Source: Ardenticatenaceae bacterium (GTDB taxonomy: Bacteria; Chloroflexota; Anaerolineae; Promineifilales; Promineifilaceae). Taken from it: a stretch of DNA of 63,481 nucleotides. Made by a program: the position numbers and the translations under genes. The notes under the pieces are model-generated. The model made no database searches. It saw only the letters and a list, made by a program, of their open reading frames with translations, and was not told the DNA's origin. The stretch is taken from assembly GCA_020634415.1 (NCBI GenBank), contig JACKBT010000027.1, forward strand, positions 1 through 63,481. The letters run 5' to 3'. Shown in pieces: positions 9,847-18,073 of this stretch; position 1 is the first letter of the stretch; each line of letters opens with the position of its first letter.

Positions 9847-12284
9847 GCTTTTGCCTTTTCGGGTACATGCCCGTTGTTGGCGGGGGGCTGGGCGAAGGCG
9901 CGGGCTTTTTCGGCCAGGGTGGCAAGGCGGGTGATGATACGGCCGTTTACGCTTTCCGCCGGGTATTCGCCATTGTCATTCAGGTCGCCCGCCGGTATGC
10001 CGGTGAGTAGTTCAATGCCTTCATCTATGGTGGTGATGGGGTAGATGTGGAACTGGTTGTGGGCAACGGCCGTTACCACATCTTGCCGCAGCATCAGGTT
10101 TTTCACGTTGGCCGCGGGAATGAGTACGCCTTGTGCGCCTGTCAGCCCGCGTGCCTGGCATAGGTCAAAAAAGCCTTCGATTTTCTCGTTGACACCGCCA
10201 ATGGCCTGCACTTGCCCGCGCTGGTTGACGGAGCCGGTGACGGCGAGGGCTTGTTTGAGGGGCAGTTCGGCCAGGGCCGACAGCAGGGCGTACAGTTCGG
10301 CGGAGGAGGCGCTATCGCCATCTACGCCGCCGTAGGATTGCTCGAAAACGAGGGTGGCGGAGAGGGATAACGGCCGTTCTGCCGCATACCGCGCTCCCAA
10401 AAAGCCAGCCAAAATCAACACCCCTTTGGAATGGAGCGGCCCGCCTAATTCCACTTGCCGCTCGATGTCTATGACTTCGCCTTTGCCCAGGCGCACACAG
10501 GCAGTGATGCGGCTGGGTTGGCCGAAGCTGGTGCGGTCGAGCATGATGACGGAGAGGCCGTTGATCTGGCCGATGACGGTGCCGTCGGTGTCTATGAGGA
10601 TGGTGTGGCGCAGCATGTTTTCTTGGATGCGTTCGTGGATGCGGCTGGCGCGGTAGGTTTGGGCATCGAGGGCGCGTTGGACATCAACGGCCGTTACCAC
10701 CTCATGTACTTCATGCCCGGCCCAATAGTCGGCTTCGCGTAGTAAGTCGGAGATGCTTTGCATGTGGGTGGTTAAGCGTTCGGCATCGCCAGCGAGCCGC
10801 GCACTGTGTTCGATGATGCGGGCGACGGCGGTGGGGGAAAACGGCCGTAGCCGCTCCTTTTGCGCCAGTCCGGCAATGAGATGGGCATAGGCCAGGTCGT
10901 TCTCGTCGCTGCGCTCCATTTCATCCTCAAAATCGGCCGAGACTTTGAACAACTCCAGAAAATCAGGATCGTGGCGGCAAAGCAGGTAGTAGAGCAGGCG
11001 GTCGCCTAGCAGGATGACTTTCACTTGCAGGGGGACGGGTTCTGGTTCCAGAGAGACGGTGCTGATCCAACTGTAAATTTGACCCAGGGACTCGATTTTG
11101 ATTTGGGCCAGGCGCAGGGCGTGTTTTAAGCCTTCCCAGGCGTAGGGCTGCAGCAGCAGTTGGCGGGCATCCAGAATGAGGTAGCCGCTGTTGGCGTGGT
11201 GCAAGGCACCGGATTTGATGAGGGTGAAGTCGGTGAGCAGGTTGCCCATTTGGGAGACGTGTTCGACGCGGCCGATGAGGTTTTGGTAGGTGGGTAAATC
11301 TTCAAAGATGACAGGCGCACCGGTGGTCTGGCTGTGGTCTACGATGACGTTGACCTGGTAGCGGTTGGCGATGGCTTTGGGGCGGGGGGCGGTGGCGGTG
11401 ATGCCGCCCATCATGCCGAGGGCGTTGTCGTCTGTTTCTACGAAGGCGGTGACGTTGGCGATGATGTCTTTTTGCACGGCTTGGAGGAAGGTGAGGACGG
11501 CGGGCAGGGTTTGGTAGGTTTGTTGTAGTTCTTGGAAGAGGGGATGGATGGTGAAGACGGCCGTTTCTTCTTGCAATGCCTTTAGTTTTTCCTGAATTTC
11601 GCGCTGCCATTGGGGCAGTTGGTGCATGACTTTTTGCAGGGTTTCTTGCAGTTCGCCAATGCGGGTTTCGATATCTTCTTGTTCGGCCAGGGTGAGTTTG
11701 AGGAATTGCTCGGGGCTGATGACTTCGCCGTTTTGCAGCGGGGCGAAAGCGAAGCCGGACGGGGTGCGGATGAAGCCGATGTTTTGTTTGTGGGCTTGTT
11801 CCTCAAGTGATTTGAGGGCTTCTGCTTCGCGCTCTTTGAGTTCGGTGAGGATGGTTCTTTTCTGGGATTCGTAGGCTTCGCTGCTGAGGGCGGCGGGGAT
11901 GACGGTGAATAGATCGTCTACGAGCCGCTCCATGTGGTTGTGCAGGGCTGTGCCTTGTCCAGCTGGCAGTTGCAGGGCGTGGGGGCGGTGGGGTTGGCTG
12001 AAGTTGTTGACGTAGCACCAGTCGGAGGGGGGTGGTTCGGCGGCGGCTTTTTGGGTGAGGAATTTGCGAACGGCCGTATGTTTGCCAATGCCATTGGGGC
12101 CTAGCACGAACAGGTTGAAGCCCTGGTGCTGTATACCGATGCCAAATTGGATGGCTTCTATGGCGCGTGGTTGGCCGATGATGTGATCGCTGTCGTGGAG
12201 ATCGGCCGTTGTCTGAAACGTAAATTTGGCTGGATCACAGCAGCGATAGAGCTTAGTTGGTGTCAATGGTTGTGGTATGGTCAT
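9843..12284 (-). CDS. Lon-like ATP-dependent protease (AAA+ plus S16 peptidase domain)
   Basis: The protein has 813 aa from the ATG at 12284, chosen because GGGGG lies five bases upstream and the conserved sequence starts there; the open frame to 12413 translates a dispersed repeat. It resembles the Lon-related (AAA_32-type) proteases of about 800 aa that lack the canonical Lon N-domain. A Walker A motif (GPNGIGKHT) lies near residues 60-68, followed by a long coiled-coil-like insertion rich in E/Q/K (about 150-280) and a C-terminal S16 domain from about 580. The catalytic serine is in GDSASSAEL near 655 and the lysine in GGVNEKIEGFF near 698. Cytoplasmic, ATP-driven degradation of unfolded or regulatory proteins is expected. 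It is followed by an overlapping Usp gene and is divergent from hpaB. Confidence 0.92.
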   Translation of the reverse strand: MTIPQPLTPTKLYRCCDPAKFTFQTTADLHDSDHIIGQPRAIEAIQFGIGIQHQGFNLFVLGPNGIGKHTAVRKFLTQKAAAEPPPSDWCYVNNFSQPHRPHALQLPAGQGTALHNHMERLVDDLFTVIPAALSSEAYESQKRTILTELKEREAEALKSLEEQAHKQNIGFIRTPSGFAFAPLQNGEVISPEQFLKLTLAEQEDIETRIGELQETLQKVMHQLPQWQREIQEKLKALQEETAVFTIHPLFQELQQTYQTLPAVLTFLQAVQKDIIANVTAFVETDDNALGMMGGITATAPRPKAIANRYQVNVIVDHSQTTGAPVIFEDLPTYQNLIGRVEHVSQMGNLLTDFTLIKSGALHHANSGYLILDARQLLLQPYAWEGLKHALRLAQIKIESLGQIYSWISTVSLEPEPVPLQVKVILLGDRLLYYLLCRHDPDFLELFKVSADFEDEMERSDENDLAYAHLIAGLAQKERLRPFSPTAVARIIEHSARLAGDAERLTTHMQSISDLLREADYWAGHEVHEVVTAVDVQRALDAQTYRASRIHERIQENMLRHTILIDTDGTVIGQINGLSVIMLDRTSFGQPSRITACVRLGKGEVIDIERQVELGGPLHSKGVLILAGFLGARYAAERPLSLSATLVFEQSYGGVDGDSASSAELYALLSALAELPLKQALAVTGSVNQRGQVQAIGGVNEKIEGFFDLCQARGLTGAQGVLIPAANVKNLMLRQDVVTAVAHNQFHIYPITTIDEGIELLTGIPAGDLNDNGEYPAESVNGRIITRLATLAEKARAFAQPPANNGHVPEKAKA

Positions 12285-12320
12285 CTTACCCCCTTTGCCA
12301 TCCCCAAGGAGATGGACAAT

Positions 12321-12402
12321 CTTGCAGTGCTGTGGCTGGCTTCTTGGCCGAGCCACCCGTCTGGCCCGGTGTGACCCCGACCAGAGCAACTGCGTAAGTT
12401 CC
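12321..12402 (-). repeat. Dispersed repeat family C, copy 1
   Basis: Read on the minus strand, this segment matches 42532-42615 and 62344-62410 with few differences: CTTACGCAGTTGCTCTGG, then CACCGGGCCAGACGGGTGGC and TCGGCC...GGCCACAGCACT. It sits between the divergent Lon-like and hpaB genes. The rest of that 359-base gap holds a second hairpin element and the two leaders. Confidence 0.85.
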
Positions 12403-12548
12403 AGTCTGTTCACCCAATTTCAGTATGGCACAGGCGGGATATGGTCAGAAGTGACAAAAAGCATATTCTGCTGCGGCGAAAATCATAAGTGCAGAGTTAG
12501 CCAATTACCTCACTTCTCCTTATACTATTCTGACATGATCAACTGGTT

Positions 12549-12612
12549 CTTTTGTAGGGGCGACCCTTGTGGTCGCCCACGATGGGGCGGGCACAAGGCC
12601 AGCCCTACAAAA
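12549..12612. repeat. GTAGGGGCGACC hairpin element in the hpaB leader
   Basis: Outer arms TTTTGTAGGG and CCCTACAAAA enclose a perfect inner stem GGGCGACC / GGTCGCCC with a short loop. The 3' arm ends about 32 bases before the hpaB start codon, so it would form a strong hairpin in the hpaB 5' leader if transcription starts upstream of it. It looks like a mobile REP-type element rather than a riboswitch. Confidence 0.75.
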
Positions 12613-12643
12613 TGCCCAAGAGCCAAATTTTAAGGAGTCCCCA

Positions 12644-14095
12644 ATGCCTGCAAGAACTGCACAACAAGTCATAGATCGTTTGCAAGAACAGCCCCCAGCC
12701 ATTTATCACCAAGGCAAATTGGTGGCGGATATCACGACTGAGCCGGGAATTAAGAATGGTGTCTACAGCCTGGCCTCTCTGTATGATCACCAATGGCAGC
12801 ACCCAGAGGTGAGCCTGTATGCGTCGCCCACGACGGGCGATCAGGTGGGTATTACGCATAAGATTCCGCGCACGAAGGAGGATTTGCGGGCGGTGGGGAA
12901 GGCGATGCTGCTGCGGGCGCAGTATACGCAGGGTATGATGGGGCGTATGCCGGACTATTTGAATCGGGCTATTGCCGGTTATGCGGGTAGTGCCGATTTT
13001 CTCAAGGTGCAGGGCGATCAGTTTGCTGAGAATATGCGCCGCTATCATGAGAATCTGCGTGAAAATGACTTGTGCCTGACGCATACGCTGATTAATCCGC
13101 AAAGCAACCGCTCGGTGAGTGCGGCGCGGCAGGCTGACCCGTTTTTGGCGGCGCGGGTGAAGGCGGAGACGGATGCGGGCATTGTGGTGCGTGGGGCGCG
13201 GATGTTGGCGACGCTGCCGATTTCGGATGAGATTATGGTGTTCCCTTCGACGCTGCTGCGCAGCCCGGAGGAGGATGCGCCTTATGCGTTTGGTTTTTCG
13301 CTGCCGAACAATACGCCTGGGTTGAAGTTTCAATGTAGGGAGACGGTGGATTACGGCCGTTCTACCTACGACCACCCCCTCTCTGCCCGCTATGAAGAAA
13401 TGGATGCCGTTGTCTTCTTTGATGATGTCTTTGTGCCCTGGGAGCGCGTCTTTTTGTACCGCGATGTGGAGATATGTAACAAGGCTTATGGGGCAACGGG
13501 CGCGGTGGCCCATATGGCGCACCAGGTGGTGTGCAAAAGCATTGCCAAAACAGAGTATTTGCTGGGGCTGGTGATGCTGCTGGTGGAGGCGATTGGCATT
13601 GACAAATTCCAGCACATCCACGAGAAGGTGGCCGATATTTGGGTGACTCTAGAGACCATGAAGGCCCTGCATTTTGCGGCCGAAGAGCAGGCTGAACTGA
13701 ATGAGTATGGGGTGATGACCCCGGCCTGGAATCCGCTGGACGCGGCTCGTAATATGTATCCCAAAATCTACCCGCGTTTGGTGGATTATGTGCGCCAGAT
13801 TGGGGCCAGCGGCCTGGTAGCCATGCCCACAGAGGCCGATGTGAATGGGCCATTGGCAGAGGAGATTGAGAAGTATTATCAGGGGGCGGCGGTAGATGCG
13901 AAGGAGCGTATTCCGCTGTTCCGGCTGGCCTGGGACACGGCTTTGTCGGCCTTTGGGGCGCGGCAGGCGCATTATGAGTATTACTTTTTTGGTGATCCGG
14001 TGCGGATGGCGGGGGCGATTTTCTTTAACCATGACCATACGCCGTATATGGATGCGGTGCGGGATTTTTTGGCGCGGGATAGTGAGGAGATGTAA
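12644..14095 (+). CDS. hpaB: 4-hydroxyphenylacetate 3-monooxygenase-type oxygenase (HpaB family)
   Basis: The protein has 483 aa, the usual size for the family. The ATG at 12644 is preceded by AAGGAG at 12632-12637; the longer frame upstream translates the hairpin repeat. Landmarks in order are GVYSLASLYDHQWQHPE, MGRMPDYLNRAIAGYAG, THTLINPQSNRS, ARMLATLPISDEIMVFPS, FDDVFVPWERVFLYRD and HEKVADIWVTLETMKALHF. The family hydroxylates phenols using FADH2 and O2 supplied by a separate flavin reductase, and such a gene follows at 14236 with a hairpin element between. The natural substrate could be 4-hydroxyphenylacetate or another phenol; the nearby sulfatase raises the possibility of aryl-sulfate-derived phenols. 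Family secure, substrate inferred. Confidence 0.88.
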   Translation: MPARTAQQVIDRLQEQPPAIYHQGKLVADITTEPGIKNGVYSLASLYDHQWQHPEVSLYASPTTGDQVGITHKIPRTKEDLRAVGKAMLLRAQYTQGMMGRMPDYLNRAIAGYAGSADFLKVQGDQFAENMRRYHENLRENDLCLTHTLINPQSNRSVSAARQADPFLAARVKAETDAGIVVRGARMLATLPISDEIMVFPSTLLRSPEEDAPYAFGFSLPNNTPGLKFQCRETVDYGRSTYDHPLSARYEEMDAVVFFDDVFVPWERVFLYRDVEICNKAYGATGAVAHMAHQVVCKSIAKTEYLLGLVMLLVEAIGIDKFQHIHEKVADIWVTLETMKALHFAAEEQAELNEYGVMTPAWNPLDAARNMYPKIYPRLVDYVRQIGASGLVAMPTEADVNGPLAEEIEKYYQGAAVDAKERIPLFRLAWDTALSAFGARQAHYEYYFFGDPVRMAGAIFFNHDHTPYMDAVRDFLARDSEEM

Positions 14096-14109
14096 TCATG
14101 CAATTGTAG

Positions 14110-14211
14110 ATTAAGAAACGAATCTGGGGAACCAGGTAGGACGATTTTGTAAATCGTCCAGGCGATTTGCAAAATCGCCCTACATCTATTATCCGATTAG
14201 TTATTTAAAGA
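14110..14211. repeat. Palindromic element family A, copy 1
   Basis: A roughly 100-base imperfect palindrome has a core of CGATTTTGTAAATCG, then GCGATTTGCAAAATCGC, with outer arms ATTAAGAAACGAATC and CCGATTAGTTATTTAAAG. It fills almost the whole gap between hpaB and the flavin reductase gene. Further copies are at 17926, 21879, 40178, 57275 and 61099. Confidence 0.85.
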
Positions 14212-14235
14212 ACAGTTACGTGATTTGGGAAGGGT

Positions 14236-14760
14236 GTGATGATAAACGGCCGTGATTTTCGTAACACAATTGGACTTTTTGCTACAGGGGTGACGGTGAT
14301 TGTGAGTGGTGATGGGGAGGAGGCGCGGGCAATGACGGCCAATGCCGTCTCGTCCTTGTCAATGGAACCGATGCTGCTGATGGTGGGCGTGCATAAAAAG
14401 GCGCGGCTGGCGGAGAGGCTGCAAGCGGGGCATGGCTTTAGCGTGAACATTTTGCGGCAGGAGCAAAAGGATTTGTCTAACTACTTTGCTGGTGGCTGGA
14501 CGAGTGATGCGGAGCCGCCGGAGTTTCGTTTTGTGCCTGCGCCGGGTGCGCCGCGCCTGGATGGCTGTTTGGCGGCGATTGGCTGTAAGCTGCATGAACT
14601 GCTGGAAGGCGGCGACCATTGGATTGCGGTGGGCGAGGTGGTTGATTTGTATCGCTCGGAGGAGACGAGACGGCCGTTGCTCTTCTACAAAGGTCGCTAC
14701 CGGGCCTTAGCCACTGATGCTGATTACACCATTCCCGTGAGTTGGGATTTTGGCTGGTAA
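14236..14760 (+). CDS. hpaC: Flavin reductase-like protein (HpaC family)
   Basis: The protein has 174 aa. The N-terminal sequence RDFRNTIGLFATGVTVIVSG and the stretch MTANAVSSLSMEPMLLMVGVHK match flavin reductase-like FMN-binding split-barrel proteins, and SVNILRQEQKDLSNYFAGG, with a late GDHWIAVGEV and RRPLLFYKGRYR, completes the fold. It should supply reduced flavin to the HpaB-type oxygenase encoded 141 bases upstream; the split of the pair by a hairpin element is unusual for a two-component monooxygenase. The start has a weak AAGGG upstream; the second ATG at 14239 is equally possible. Confidence 0.88.
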   Translation: MMINGRDFRNTIGLFATGVTVIVSGDGEEARAMTANAVSSLSMEPMLLMVGVHKKARLAERLQAGHGFSVNILRQEQKDLSNYFAGGWTSDAEPPEFRFVPAPGAPRLDGCLAAIGCKLHELLEGGDHWIAVGEVVDLYRSEETRRPLLFYKGRYRALATDADYTIPVSWDFGW

Positions 14761-14763
14761 AAA

Positions 14764-14836
14764 AGGGAGACTGGGGACTGGAGACTGGAGACTGTATGAT
14801 AAGTTTCTCGTCTCCAATCTCCAGTCTCCAGTCTCT
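14764..14836. repeat. Heptamer hairpin element family B, copy 1
   Basis: Repeated GGAGACT/GGGGACT units are followed after a short loop by repeated AGTCTCC/AATCTCC units, giving a long stem. It begins 4 bases after the hpaC stop and ends two bases before the sulfatase ATG, so the sulfatase has no visible Shine-Dalgarno sequence. Other copies are at 19813, 20324, 22740, 29358, 43564 and 60979, and a half-copy lies in the giant gene at 55612. Confidence 0.85.
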
Positions 14837-14838
14837 AT

Positions 14839-16419
14839 ATGAAACGACCTAACTTTCTTTTCATCATGACTGACCAACTGCGCCCCGATCATACGGGGTT
14901 TGGCGGGAATGGGATGGTGCAAACGCCCCATTTGGACAGGCTGGCGGCGCGGTCGCGGCAGTTTGCGCGGGCCTACTGCCCTACGCCCATGTGCGGCCCC
15001 AGCCGCAGTGCCATCATGACGGGGCGGATGCCCTCGGCCAACGGCAGTTGGACGAATGCCATTTCGCTGGAGCAGGAGGCCAATACCTTTGTGCGGGTTT
15101 TGCGCCAAAATGGCTACCAGACGGGGCTGATTGGCAAGGCGCATTTGCAGGATTTTGTGAAGCGAACGGCCGTTAAAGGCAATATGCTCAACGTGGCCCA
15201 AAGTGACTTGATGCGGTATCCACCACAAGGAGAGGGGCGGGCGGTGGAACGGCCGTTGCCCGATGGCTGGGACAAACACGAGCAGCATTGGTTTCATGAG
15301 CAGGGTTACGCCCCGATGCCCGATGACTACTACGGCTTTGCCCATGTGGAACTGGCCCTCTCCCACGATGATCGGGCTGAGGGACACCACTATTACTGGG
15401 TAAAGGAGCAGGGCGGTGATCCTGATGCGTTTGGCGGCCGGGCCAATGCTTTGGCGCAGTTTCCAGGCTGGCAGCAGATTTGGCGCAGCAACACGCCGCC
15501 CGAATTTTATACGACGAGCTTTGTGACAGAGCGATCCATCGCCTATTTACAAGAAGCGGCACAGCAGGATGAGCCATTTTTCCTGGTGGCTTCCTACCCC
15601 GACCCCCATCACCCTTTTGGCCTGCCCGACCCGTATTACAGCATGTATGACCCGGCGCAGATACCGCTGCCGGAGAGTTTTTATGATCCGCAAACGAAGG
15701 GGATGCCCCATTTTAAGCGGTTGATAGCCGAGCGGGGCAAGGATGCGGTGGGGCCGTTTTTGTTTAGTTGTGATGAGGCGCAGTTTAGGATGGCAACGGC
15801 CGTTGAATATGGCGCGATTACCTTTTTGGACGAAGCCATCGGCAAACTGCTGCAAAAATTGGCCGAGCTGCACCTGGCTGACGACACCATCATCCTTTTT
15901 TGCTCGGATCATGGGGACATGTTTGGCGATCATGGGCTGATGTTGAAGGTGGGTACGCATTATCAGGGCGCGACGCAAGTGCCGCTGCTGATTGCGGGCG
16001 GGGGAATTGTGCCGGGCAAGACGGATTCGTTGGCGGGTTTGTTGGATGTGGGGCGCACGGTGTTGGATTTGGCCGACTGCCAGCCTTATAGGGGGATGCA
16101 GGGGTGCAGTTTACGGCCGATTTTGGGGGATGAAACGGCCGTTGTGCGTGATTCCGTGTTGATTGAAGAGGGCTACCAGGCAGACTTTTTGCACGTGGGT
16201 TGTGATTTGGCGATGCGGACAGTGGTAACGGCCGATGCCCGCCTCACCCTCTACGAAGGCACAGCCCAAGGCGAACTATACGACTTGAAAAACGATCCCC
16301 TGGAACTGAACAACCTTTTTGATGAGCCAGCCCACAGGCCCTTGCGCCTGGAAATGACCGAAAAGTTGTTGCGGGAGATGCTGGCGCATCGGGATTTGTC
16401 TCGGTATCCTGCATCTTAA
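14839..16419 (+). CDS. Type I sulfatase (arylsulfatase A-like)
   Basis: The protein has 526 aa. It opens with RPNFLFIMTDQLRPDHTGFGG (the metal-binding Asp residues) and carries the catalytic C-x-P-S-R signature as CGPSRSAIMTGR near residues 52-63, where the cysteine is the one converted to formylglycine. LFCSDHGDMFGDHGLMLKVG near 354 supplies the second metal-binding segment, and a typical TLYEGTAQGELYDLKNDPLE tail follows. There is no signal peptide, so it is likely cytoplasmic. Members hydrolyse sulfate esters (aryl, alkyl or sugar sulfates). A formylglycine-generating enzyme is not in the window. It follows hpaB-hpaC in the same direction and may form part of the same transcript. Confidence 0.92.
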   Translation: MKRPNFLFIMTDQLRPDHTGFGGNGMVQTPHLDRLAARSRQFARAYCPTPMCGPSRSAIMTGRMPSANGSWTNAISLEQEANTFVRVLRQNGYQTGLIGKAHLQDFVKRTAVKGNMLNVAQSDLMRYPPQGEGRAVERPLPDGWDKHEQHWFHEQGYAPMPDDYYGFAHVELALSHDDRAEGHHYYWVKEQGGDPDAFGGRANALAQFPGWQQIWRSNTPPEFYTTSFVTERSIAYLQEAAQQDEPFFLVASYPDPHHPFGLPDPYYSMYDPAQIPLPESFYDPQTKGMPHFKRLIAERGKDAVGPFLFSCDEAQFRMATAVEYGAITFLDEAIGKLLQKLAELHLADDTIILFCSDHGDMFGDHGLMLKVGTHYQGATQVPLLIAGGGIVPGKTDSLAGLLDVGRTVLDLADCQPYRGMQGCSLRPILGDETAVVRDSVLIEEGYQADFLHVGCDLAMRTVVTADARLTLYEGTAQGELYDLKNDPLELNNLFDEPAHRPLRLEMTEKLLREMLAHRDLSRYPAS

Positions 16420-16461
16420 AGTAGGTGTCATTGACGATTTCTTGTTGTAATTGGAGTGCAG

Positions 16462-17412
16462 ATGTTGGCAAATCGCTTGCGAAAACGGCAGAAGCATTTG
16501 AGCAAATGGGCGCGGCGCAGCGGCGTGACCTGTTATCGCCTGTATGATCGGGACATCCCCGAATATCCCTGCGTTGTGGATTGGTATGAGGGTGAGGTGG
16601 TGGTCTGGTTGTATGAACGGACGCGGGACGAAACGGCCGATCAACAAGCCGCGTTCCGCACCCATACCCTCGACGAAATCCAGGCTGGCCTGGATGTGCA
16701 GCTGGGGCAGATTTTCATCAAAGAGCGGGCGGTACAGAAGGGATTGGACAGTCAGTATGAGAAAGTGGGGGCAGCACAGGCGGTTCGTATTGTGCAGGAA
16801 AACGGCCTTAACTTTGAGGTGAATCTGAGTGATTATCTCGACACGGGCTTGTTCCTGGACCATCGTCCCACGCGGCAGATGGTGCGCGAGCGGGCCAAAG
16901 GCCAGCGGGTGTTGAATCTGTTTGCTTACACTGGCTCGTTTACCGTTTACGCCATCGCTGGCGGGGCACGGCAAACGACGACGGTGGATTTGAGCCAGAC
17001 TTACTGCCTGTGGGCCGAGCGCAATTGGCAGCACAATGGCTTCACGACCAATGCCCATCACCGCATTCTGGCCGAAGATTGTCTGCAATTTTTGCAGGAT
17101 GCGGCCAAACGGCGCGAAAAGTATGACATTATCGTCTGTGATCCACCGACCTTTAGCAATTCCAAGAAGATGGCGCAAGCCTCTTTTGCGGTGGATCGGG
17201 ATCAGGTGGATTTGCTGCGGGCGTGTGGCCGTTTGCTTGCGCCCCAGGGTGAACTGTTTTTCTCCAATAATTCGCGCCAGTTCAAGCTGGATGAGAAGAC
17301 GTTGTCGTCCAACTTCCAGATACGGGATATTACGGCGCAAACGATACCAGAGGATTTTAGAAACGGCCGTATTCACCAATGCTGGCTGTTAACGAGGAAA
17401 AAGGTGGTGTAA
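16462..17412 (+). CDS. RlmK-like 23S rRNA guanine-N7 methyltransferase (stand-alone)
   Basis: The protein has 316 aa from the ATG at 16462 (a GTG at 16456 adds two residues). The sequence follows the C-terminal half of the E. coli RlmL fusion protein closely: NRLRKRQKHLSKWARRSGVT, CYRLYDRDIPEYP, DYLDTGLFLDHRP, LNLFAYTGSFTVYA (SAM-binding motif I near 155), VCDPPTFSNSKKM (motif IV near 228) and FSNNSRQFKLD. That half (RlmK) makes m7G2069 in 23S rRNA; the m2G2445 half is absent here. An RlmI-type cytosine-C5 methyltransferase is the alternative, but the DPPTFSNSKK and IHQCWLL matches favour RlmK. The stop overlaps the DinB start (TAATG). Confidence 0.85.
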   Translation: MLANRLRKRQKHLSKWARRSGVTCYRLYDRDIPEYPCVVDWYEGEVVVWLYERTRDETADQQAAFRTHTLDEIQAGLDVQLGQIFIKERAVQKGLDSQYEKVGAAQAVRIVQENGLNFEVNLSDYLDTGLFLDHRPTRQMVRERAKGQRVLNLFAYTGSFTVYAIAGGARQTTTVDLSQTYCLWAERNWQHNGFTTNAHHRILAEDCLQFLQDAAKRREKYDIIVCDPPTFSNSKKMAQASFAVDRDQVDLLRACGRLLAPQGELFFSNNSRQFKLDEKTLSSNFQIRDITAQTIPEDFRNGRIHQCWLLTRKKVV

Positions 17413-17915
17413 TGAACGAGCTGTTACTTGATGCGTTTAACCATAGTGCCTGGGCTAAAAAGAAGCTTATTGCCGCATGTGACGGACTTTCGGTCGCCGA
17501 CATGGATCGCCTTGCGCCGGGTTCCGTCGGCAGCATTCGGGCGACGTTAAATCACCTGGTGATCGCGGACGCTCGTTATCTGGCACGCCTTGATGGCGGC
17601 CCAACTGCCTGGCTGGACGAGGCGGCGGTGAATGATCTGGGCGATCTCCTCAAGCTGTCGGAGGAGAGTGATGAGCGGTGGCAGCGATTCTTACGTGAGC
17701 CGATAGACAGGGACCGAATCGTCACTCTGGACGATGGGGCATATGAGACCCATGCCAACGTGGTGATTGTGCAGGCACTGCACCATGTGAGCATTCACGG
17801 CGAACAGGTGTGTGCCAGCTTGACGGCACTGGGCATTGAGCCACCCGATGTGCAGCCCTGGGAGATGGCGGACACGACAGGGCGCAGCCGTTGGTTGCGG
17901 CATCAAGAAGAGTAA
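17412..17915 (+). CDS. DinB-family four-helix protein
   Basis: The protein has 167 aa from the ATG at 17412, which shares its A with the RlmK-like stop codon; a longer frame from 17379 is only overlap. The metal-binding histidines of the DinB/YfiT fold are in LNHLVIADARYL near 47 and ALHHVSIHGEQV near 120-131. Such proteins bind a divalent metal and some are thiol-dependent transferases, but the function here is not visible. Translation is probably coupled to the methyltransferase. Confidence 0.8.
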   Translation: MNELLLDAFNHSAWAKKKLIAACDGLSVADMDRLAPGSVGSIRATLNHLVIADARYLARLDGGPTAWLDEAAVNDLGDLLKLSEESDERWQRFLREPIDRDRIVTLDDGAYETHANVVIVQALHHVSIHGEQVCASLTALGIEPPDVQPWEMADTTGRSRWLRHQEE

Positions 17916-17925
17916 GGAGCATGAG

Positions 17926-18068
17926 GTGACCGGCACTTTCTTTGCAGGTTAAGAAATAAATCAGGCAATGAATGTGGGACGATTTTGTAAATCGTCCGAG
18001 TGATTTACAAAATCGCTCTACATTTATTACCCGATCAATTATTTAAAGACCAATTAAGTGCCGGTCAC
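17926..18068. repeat. Palindromic element family A, copy 2, with 13-bp terminal inverted repeats
   Basis: The core CGATTTTGTAAATCGTC ... GATTTACAAAATCGC is flanked by TAAGAAATAAATC and ATTACCCGATCAATTATTTA. Perfect 13-bp outer inverted repeats, GTGACCGGCACTT at 17926 and AAGTGCCGGTCAC at 18056, close a 143-base element. It lies between the convergent DinB and IlvD/Edd genes and could act as a bidirectional terminator. Confidence 0.88.
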
Positions 18069-18073
18069 ATGGG

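Noticed and set aside
12285..12413. N-terminal extension of the Lon-like protein
   Set aside because: It translates a dispersed family C repeat and precedes a good ribosome-binding site and the conserved start at 12284.
12605..13621. 338-codon minus-strand frame over hpaB
   Set aside because: It is antisense to a complete HpaB-family gene and has no similarity of its own.
14764..14836. Heptamer repeats considered as a CRISPR array
   Set aside because: The units are 7 bases without spacers and form an inverted hairpin; no cas genes are nearby.
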